Assembly: GCA_964521815.1 (NCBI GenBank)
Contig: CAZFSN010000104.1
Span: 1-11,330, forward strand
Length of the DNA: 11,330 nucleotides
Source: JAAEQD01 sp964521815
GTDB lineage: Bacteria; Zixibacteria; MSB-5A5; UBA10806; 4484-95
Direction: 5' to 3'
The position numbers and the translations under genes were made by a program. Every line of letters begins with the position of its first letter. The stretch's first letter is position 1. Below, piece by piece: positions 7,032 to 11,330 of this stretch. A model generated the notes under the pieces. The model had not been told where the DNA came from, did no database searches, and saw nothing but the letters and a program-made list of their open reading frames with translations.

Positions 7032-7187
7032 ATTTATTAACAACCGTACCATAACCTGCCCTGTCAGCATGTAATATTCAATAAAGACATTCACATGCCG
7101 CTAAATCGCAATAATTATCGTTTTGGAATATAGTATTTATTGACAAGCTCATCAAGTAAAAACGAACCTTGACGGCTTCGGCTTTGG

Positions 7188-7244
7188 CTCGCAATGTTTT
7201 CACAAACACGTCATTGCGAGGAGTCCACAGGACGACGTGGCAAT
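7188..7244. repeat. Palindromic repeat E ('CATTGCGAG' type)
   Basis: CTCGCAATG (7188-7196) and CATTGCGAG (7212-7220) are perfect inverted arms 15 bases apart. The second arm can instead pair with GGCAAT near 7239-7244, enclosing a small stem GTCC-ACA-GGAC (7223-7233). The wording 'GTCATTGCGAGGAG ... GGCAATCT' resembles an intergenic repeat found in many unrelated bacteria (from memory). It looks like two copies in opposite directions, the left one cut short. Confidence 0.75.
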
Positions 7245-7313
7245 CTGTCGGATTTTTGAGATAGTCTCGTTCCCTCCCGGCGGCCCATGATAAATTTATT
7301 AACATTTACCTCC

Positions 7314-7343
7314 TTGACAATCGAGGCACACACCCGATATAAT
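7314..7343 (+). promoter_or_regulatory. Strong sigma-70-like promoter of the lectin-like gene
   Basis: TTGACA (7314-7319) and TATAAT (7338-7343) both match consensus exactly, with an 18-base spacer. The ribosome site GGAGG (7366-7370) lies five bases before the ATG at 7376. The leader would be about 25 bases. Confidence 0.8.
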
Positions 7344-7375
7344 ACTAAAAAGGAAAATCTTCTCTGGAGGAAAAT

Positions 7376-8597
7376 ATGTCTAAATTAAGATTTTTAATCA
7401 TCGCTTGCGCGATAATCGCGATTTTTAGCGCTATTTCCGCACAAACGCCGGATATCGTGTCGATATCGACAAATGTCTTGCCGATGGTGGCCGCTTTCAA
7501 TGATTCGGGCTGGATCGTTCAGCATCAGGAGAATTTCGACGCCACTTTCGAGGCGGTACACGGCCAGACTTTCAGCGATAATGACTGGCTGATATTCCAG
7601 TTATTCAACGATGGCGCGATTTCGGTCGCCAACGGCTACGCCCAGCTCAACGCGCCCGATTTCTGGAACGCGGCGCTTATCAGAAGCACTCACATACTGC
7701 CCGAAGAGTACAAGGTCAGAACCAAGATCGGCTATATCAATTACGATTTAACCAATTACGAGCAAGAGGACTACGACGATCCGGATTTCGACAGCCATGA
7801 AGGGCACTACGAAAACGGCATGTATTTTTTAACTGTCACCGATGACACTTGCGCGGGCAATCAATGCGCCGAAAACTGGTGGCACTATCATCGCAAGATG
7901 GTTATCGATGTGGACAACCATATCGACTGGGATGACTCCGCGGAGGTGTTTCATCCGACCTACATGGTCTACATGGCGCCCGAAATAAATTCCGGAGGCA
8001 ATCTGCTGAGAACCTGGACCGGCAGCTACTGGGATACATCTCCCTGGAACTGGAATGTGGCTTATACCTATGATTACGATGACTGGTATTATGCCGAACT
8101 GGAGAAAATTGACGATCACATTATCCTCAGGCTGTATGACAGCGATCAGAACATTATCGAGGAGACCACGCCGGTTAGCCTGAACCTGATTAACGCCATG
8201 GATGACACGCTGGAGTATCTTTATCTGGGCGAACCGCACACCGATGATTACGAGGGGGATGTCCGGCTCGATGAAATCACGCTTCTGATTCCTGATAGCG
8301 GCCAGTCGGTTCCCGGCGGTCGTACCAAAAAGTGGAAAGATTTCAGACTGACACAGATTTACCCCAATCCCTTCAATGCCTGGACTGTCATCGGTTTCGA
8401 TTTACCGGAGGCGTCCGATGTGAAAATCGATATATATGATATTCTGGGCCGTAAAATCGAAACGCTATGCGACGAGGTTTTACCGGCGGGCAATAATCAA
8501 ATAACCTGGAACGCGGCTGATCGGCCATCAGGGATATATTTCTATAAAGTCCAGGCCGGCGGTTATAGCCTGGCCAATGAGATGTTGTTGCTGAAAT
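7376..8597 (+). CDS. Secreted lectin/glucanase-fold protein with type IX sorting domain
   Basis: An exported protein, probably placed on or outside the outer membrane by type IX secretion. Residues 1-22 are a signal peptide with likely cleavage after SAISA. Residues about 55-305 look like a concanavalin A-like jelly roll: an opening EN-FDATF strand, aromatic-rich alternating strands (WNAALIRSTHILPEEYKVRTKIGY, here split at 98-110 and 111-120), many Tyr/Trp/Asp residues that could bind sugar, and a closing DVRLDEITLLI (295-305). Two Cys (159 and 164) could form a disulfide. Residues about 320-407 are the Por-type sorting domain: YPNPFNAWTVIGFDLP (329-344), IYDILGRKIETL, then SGIYFYKVQAG and a final MLLLK. 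Such domains normally end right there, and the next base is T, so the stop probably lies in the first two unknown bases; the gene would then be nearly complete. Carbohydrate binding versus hydrolysis cannot be decided. Confidence 0.8.
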
Positions 8598-8697
8598 NNN
8601 NNNNNNNNNNNNNNNNNNNNNNNNNNNNNNNNNNNNNNNNNNNNNNNNNNNNNNNNNNNNNNNNNNNNNNNNNNNNNNNNNNNNNNNNNNNNNNNNN
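8598..8697. other. Assembly gap of 100 N
   Basis: Exactly 100 unknown bases, the usual placeholder for a scaffold join of unknown true length. The stop of the secreted protein and the promoter of the methyltransferase gene are hidden here, and whole genes could be missing. Confidence 0.95.
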
Positions 8698-8715
8698 CTG
8701 AAGGAGAATAATCTG

Positions 8716-9735
8716 ATGCGAGAATTAACGTTAAACAAATTACCCAAGAAAGTTTTAGCCAAACTGGATTTGGAGACGGCCTTCAAAGCATCGCGCTGCG
8801 TTTTAGCGGCGGAAAGACTTCAGGTGTTTCGCAAGCTTCATGATAAAGAGCTATCCGCGGCCGATATCAGCCGGCGCACCGGGATTAAACACAAACACTG
8901 TGAATCGTTTCTGGATTTTCTTGCTTTCCTGGGATTGCTAAAAAAGAAGAACGGCTTTTATCGCAATACTCCATTAGCCAATAAGCATTTCATTGAGGCG
9001 CGGTCGATCGACTGGACCCGGCTCTGGTCCGGCGAATGTATCAAAGACTACGAAGCCCTGACGGTTTTGGAGGATGTGATAACCAGCGGTAAAAAATGGC
9101 AACAAGTATTGGGCAAAGAGCGCAAGACCGATTACGAACTTGCCTTAAAAGATCGGCGCTGGGCAAGGGATTTTACCTATGCCCTCTATGATTTATACAA
9201 ACCGACCGCCGAACTCCTGGCCAAAAACCTCGATTTATCAAACTACCATTCGCTTCTGGATATCGGCGGCGGGTCGGGTGTCGTGTCATTCGCGCTGGCG
9301 CGGAAATACCCTCGCCTGAAAGCCTGCGTCCTCGATTTCAAGTATGTCTGCCATGCCGCCGATGAGATCATTCGCAAGGAGCGCCTGGCTCATCGGGTAA
9401 AGACGTTGGCCGGCGATATGAACAAGTCGATTCCCCGCGGCTATGATGTCATAATGTTCTGGAACATCGGTTATGTCGACAACCGGGTTATCAAAATGGC
9501 TTATGATCGCCTGCCCGATGGCGGCCTGATAGTAAAAGACTATATACCTCCGCCAAAATCAAAAGCGCCCTCGCCTAACAGGTTTATAAAAGAGTATCTG
9601 TCGGTCCGACCCAAACAACAGACCAGGCTTGAGATAATAAATTCGTTTAAAAAAGCGAGCTTCAAATCGGTGCGATCCCGCCGAATCGGCCCGGATATCG
9701 GTTTAGTGACCGGTATTAAAGGCAGAGCAATCTAG
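8716..9735 (+). CDS. SAM-dependent O-methyltransferase-family protein
   Basis: 339 residues, the usual length and two-part plan of the acetylserotonin/hydroxyneurosporene O-methyltransferase family. Residues about 20-90 form the dimerisation winged helix (LSAADISRRTGIKHKHCESF, then a short wing ending GFYRNTPLANKHF). The Rossmann part shows motif I LLDIGGGSGVVSFALA (180-195), an acidic motif II at VLDF (205-208), GDM (233-235), and DGGLIVKDYIPPP (268-280). The strand that normally carries the catalytic His before a 'DW' pair reads IMFWNIGYVDN (246-256), with no His, so either another base is used or the substrate differs from phenolic O-methylation. AAGGAG lies just upstream with nine bases to the ATG. 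Anything directly upstream is lost in the gap. Substrate unknown. Confidence 0.83.
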   Translation: MRELTLNKLPKKVLAKLDLETAFKASRCVLAAERLQVFRKLHDKELSAADISRRTGIKHKHCESFLDFLAFLGLLKKKNGFYRNTPLANKHFIEARSIDWTRLWSGECIKDYEALTVLEDVITSGKKWQQVLGKERKTDYELALKDRRWARDFTYALYDLYKPTAELLAKNLDLSNYHSLLDIGGGSGVVSFALARKYPRLKACVLDFKYVCHAADEIIRKERLAHRVKTLAGDMNKSIPRGYDVIMFWNIGYVDNRVIKMAYDRLPDGGLIVKDYIPPPKSKAPSPNRFIKEYLSVRPKQQTRLEIINSFKKASFKSVRSRRIGPDIGLVTGIKGRAI

Positions 9736-9948
9736 ACAGCTCATCGGTGGAGTGAGTGACATTTAATTAAGCTGCTGACCCGCCTGCAGATTCAAAGATT
9801 AAACAGCCAATCGCCCTTGCTCACCATAAAAAACCTTTGCCAAAAACCGCAAACCGTGGTAACATCAAAGGCAAGAATGAACGTTGGCGACTGAATATAA
9901 ACCTCCTGGGGTCGCGCCAAAGCCCACTCTTAAAAAAGGAGATATCTT
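9736..9948. other. Spacer with a possible remnant of repeat C
   Basis: No gene is supported here. GGTGGAGTGAGTGACAT at 9747-9763 resembles the right arm and flank of the palindrome at 11139-11163 (TGTGGAGTGGGTGGCAT), with no left arm, so it may be a decayed copy. Confidence 0.3.
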
Positions 9949-10338
9949 ATGTTCATGAAATCATTCGAAAAGTACGCCTACGCGCTCTTGCGTATCATGG
10001 CCGGTTTCATGTTTCTCTGGCATGGTTCGCAGAAGTTATTGAATTATCCTGTCTTAGGTCTTACGATCCCGCCGTTTATTAAGTACGGTGCCGGATCGAT
10101 CGAATTGATCTGCGGAATTCTGATCATGATTGGGCTGGCAACCCGCTGGGCGGCTTTCTTAGCCAGCGGAGAGATGGCCGTGGCTTACTGGATGGTGCAT
10201 AGCACCAAAACGTTTCTGCCATTGCTTAATCAGGGTGAGCTGGCAATCTTGTACTGCTTCGTGTTCCTGTTCATCTCCACCCGTGGAGCCGGCATTTGGA
10301 GCATCGATAATATCTTGTGTCGGCCGGAGAAGCAATAG
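9949..10338 (+). CDS. DoxX-family membrane protein
   Basis: A 129-residue inner-membrane protein with four predicted helices (about 10-25, 45-63, 66-83, 96-111). DoxX-family marks are present: LLRIMAGFMFLWHGSQKL (13-30), with the conserved Arg and the His-Gly-x-x-Lys turn; GSIELICGILIMIGL (49-63), with the in-membrane Glu; GEMAVAYW (74-81); NQGELAILYCFVFLF (94-108); and the ending GAGIWSID (113-120). Family members have been tied to thiosulfate oxidation (DoxD/DoxX) and to oxidative-stress complexes, but most have no fixed role and this context does not settle it. AGGAG lies seven bases before the ATG. A second ATG two codons later is possible. It converges with the 125-residue minus-strand gene. 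Confidence 0.9.
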   Translation: MFMKSFEKYAYALLRIMAGFMFLWHGSQKLLNYPVLGLTIPPFIKYGAGSIELICGILIMIGLATRWAAFLASGEMAVAYWMVHSTKTFLPLLNQGELAILYCFVFLFISTRGAGIWSIDNILCRPEKQ

Positions 10339-10364
10339 CCAGGTAGGTCAGGTGGAAGGTGCGA

Positions 10365-10429
10365 GGCAGACCTCCCGGTCTGCCCGTCCAACTATAAATT
10401 AAACGCCGGGGCAGACGAGGACGTCTGCC
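10365..10429. repeat. Composite repeat B, best copy (double hairpin)
   Basis: Two perfect hairpins in a row: GGCAGACC-TCCC-GGTCTGCC (10365-10384) and GGCAGACG-AGGA-CGTCTGCC (10410-10429), 25 bases apart. The arms are the same but for the innermost pair, C:G in one and G:C in the other, a change that keeps the stem. It starts 27 bases past the DoxX stop. No T-run follows either hairpin. Confidence 0.9.
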
Positions 10430-10448
10430 GCCCACAAAATAGCTTATG

Positions 10449-10491
10449 TGGTTGGCGTACAACCAATTCCACCTCACAGTAGATGAGGAGG
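10449..10491. repeat. Palindromic repeat C3
   Basis: CCACCTCA (10469-10476), loop CAGTAGA, TGAGGAGG (10484-10491), with one mismatch in eight pairs. A small perfect hairpin TGGTTG-GCGTA-CAACCA lies just before it (10449-10465). The stem, loop and following GGGGTACC match the palindrome at 11184-11208 and its flank. Confidence 0.75.
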
Positions 10492-10564
10492 GGTACCATG
10501 TTATTTATCCACTCAATGTAGGGTACTTCGCAGAATGAAAATTTACTTATGAGCTTATAGGCTG

Positions 10565-10942
10565 TTATTTTGTTAAATTTGAAACAACCTGTTTTTTTTG
10601 ATCTATCATTTTAAATAAAAACCTCCGAAAAGGCGCGTAATAGCACTCCTGCTGACACTCACTCAAATCCTTTATATTTACGCAATGTTCCTCACAACAT
10701 TTTGATAAGGTAAGCTTTTCATCCGGGATTGATTCGGTTATAAATTGTTTCATTACCTCAATATCAACAGCTATACTTGTGCCGCAATCTTTAACTTCAT
10801 GTTGATAGAAATAATATGCCTTTTCATTTTCTCCCGGCATGTATAGCATACCGACCAACTTAAGCTCGGGATCGTTAGCCAGCTCCATAGCTGTGAAGTC
10901 TCGATTACAGAATGAACATTTTTTCACAATTTTATCGTTCAC
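10565..10942 (-). CDS. Cys/His-rich protein of unknown function (125 aa)
   Basis: I do not recognise the family. The protein starts with a zinc-ribbon-like half site (C9 and C12 in KKCSFCNRDF). A middle segment has His48 and Cys53 (YQHEVKDCG), and a C-terminal cluster has C82, C83, H86, C87, C96 and C100 (CCEEHC ... SECQQECYYAPFRRF). The spacing fits one or two metal sites, zinc or an iron-sulfur cluster; I cannot choose. A predicted helix DIEVMKQFITES lies between them. No signal peptide or membrane segment is seen, so it is probably cytoplasmic. The start codon is GTG, supported by AAGGAG five bases upstream; no ATG start fits. The gene is clearly more A+T-rich than the large genes and lies between two groups of palindromes (10365-10491 and 11139-11312). 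It may be transferred or part of a repeat-bounded module. Confidence 0.8.
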   Translation of the reverse strand: MNDKIVKKCSFCNRDFTAMELANDPELKLVGMLYMPGENEKAYYFYQHEVKDCGTSIAVDIEVMKQFITESIPDEKLTLSKCCEEHCVNIKDLSECQQECYYAPFRRFLFKMIDQKKQVVSNLTK

Positions 10943-10947
10943 AAATT

Positions 10948-10953
10948 CTCCTT
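10948..10953 (-). promoter_or_regulatory. Ribosome binding site deciding a GTG start
   Basis: AAGGAG on the minus strand, five bases before the GTG of the Cys/His-rich gene. Further upstream, at 10991-10986, the minus strand has a perfect TATAAT but no matching -35 box at 16-18 bases, so a promoter there is only possible. Confidence 0.7.
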
Positions 10954-11137
10954 AATATCATTATCTTATCTTGTTCGACAGAGATATTATATGTCTTATT
11001 AAATCACAAATTTCGGTGCTTAAGATTGAAACAATTGCAATCTATTGTATATTACTAAAAGATAAGTTTTCTCTTCAATCTGAAAATAATATATCTAAAA
11101 TGCAATCTATAAGACCGGTCCATTTTATTAACGTTTA
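10954..11137. other. A+T-rich stretch without a recognised gene
   Basis: Leader of the Cys/His-rich gene and strongly A+T-rich DNA up to the palindrome cluster. A short plus-strand open frame at 10971-11171 has no ribosome site, has a low-complexity product and runs into the palindromes, so it is not called. Confidence 0.5.
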
Positions 11138-11138
11138 C

Positions 11139-11208
11139 CCCACTCCATCTACTGTGGAGTGGGTGGCATAGTTGGCAATCTATCCCACCTCACTGTAGAT
11201 GAGATGGG
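11139..11208. repeat. Palindromic repeats C1 and C2 (inverted pair)
   Basis: C1: CCCACTCCA (11139-11147), loop TCTACTG, TGGAGTGGG (11155-11163), a perfect 9-base stem. C2: CCCACCTCA (11184-11192), loop CTGTAGA, TGAGATGGG (11200-11208), one mismatch. The loop of C2 is nearly the reverse complement of that of C1 (TCTACAG versus TCTACTG), so the two are related copies in opposite directions, 20 bases apart. Confidence 0.88.
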
Positions 11209-11229
11209 TTACCTGTGTGGAGTACTCAT

Positions 11230-11312
11230 GTAGGGGGCGGTCTAAGACCGACCCGTTAGCCGCCGATTGCAGATTATCATCCGTCACGGGCTGGTCTTAG
11301 ACCAGCCCCTAC
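11230..11312. repeat. Composite repeat D (palindrome made of two palindromes)
   Basis: Left hairpin: CGGTCT (11238-11243), A, AGACCG (11245-11250), extended by GGG/CCC past one mismatch. Right hairpin: GGGCTGGTCT (11288-11297), T, AGACCAGCCC (11299-11308), perfect. The right unit in reverse complement matches the left one over about 28 bases with five differences, and both outer ends read GTAGGGG, so the whole is an inverted pair around a 33-base centre. Confidence 0.88.
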
Positions 11313-11330
11313 ACCGATATTATAATTCAT

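Larger units (their letters stand above)
6983..7375. other. Divergent intergenic region
   Basis: About 390 bases between the start of the transporter and the start of the lectin-like gene. It holds a promoter facing each way and the E-type repeat; 7032-7187 is A+T-rich and I see no gene or RNA in it. Confidence 0.7.

Noticed and set aside
7078..7305. 75-residue minus-strand open frame
   Set aside because: It mostly translates the E-type repeat and its flank, has no ribosome site and shows no protein-like pattern.
9837..10082. 81-residue plus-strand open frame before DoxX
   Set aside because: It overlaps the start of the DoxX gene in another frame; DoxX has the ribosome site and family motifs.
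10971..11171. 66-residue plus-strand open frame
   Set aside because: No ribosome site, A+T-rich low-complexity product, runs into the C1 palindrome and lies opposite the leader of the Cys/His-rich gene.
4370..11312. CRISPR array
   Set aside because: The repeats are few, differ in sequence, have no regular spacer length and no cas genes are near.
1..11330. tRNA, rRNA or riboswitch genes
   Set aside because: I saw no cloverleaf with a TTCRA arm, no rRNA landmarks and no recognisable riboswitch core in the intergenic stretches.

Overview
The window looks like a metagenome-assembled or draft-genome contig (it contains a run of exactly 100 N) from a Gram-negative bacterium of the FCB superphylum. 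The best lineage clue is a secreted protein ending in a 'YPNPFN' type IX secretion (Por) sorting domain. A BatA/von Willebrand factor A inner-membrane protein fits the same group. A candidate phylum such as Zixibacteria is my best guess, by resemblance only.

Layout. (1) Positions 1-4350, plus strand: the C-terminal half of endonuclease IV (nfo), then a translationally coupled pair made of an exported peptidase-MA-like/TPR protein that has lost its zinc motif and a BatA/vWA membrane protein. (2) Positions 4370-5500: a repeat-rich island with two small minus-strand genes, a frameshifted HNH endonuclease and a 78-residue beta-rich protein. Each has the same promoter-like block upstream followed by palindromic repeats, and A-type palindromes bound the pair. 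(3) Positions 5519-6982, minus: an organophosphate:phosphate antiporter-type MFS transporter. It is divergent from (4) a secreted lectin-like protein with a sorting tail (7376 to the assembly gap), which has a near-consensus sigma-70 promoter. (5) After the gap, plus strand: an O-methyltransferase-fold protein and a DoxX-family membrane protein. (6) Positions 10339-11330: a second repeat-rich area around a 125-residue Cys/His-rich minus-strand protein of unknown function.

The genes do not form one pathway. Only the TPR/BatA pair is a convincing operon; it probably works at the cell envelope.

The most distinctive content is between the genes. At least five families of short perfect or near-perfect palindromes (called A-E here) lie only outside intact genes, mostly near 3' ends and mostly as pairs. 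Several pairs differ by base changes that keep the stem. This resembles REP/BIME-type elements, but no REP-associated transposase is visible here. The three small minus-strand genes all sit between these palindromes, which suggests cassette-like turnover at the repeats.
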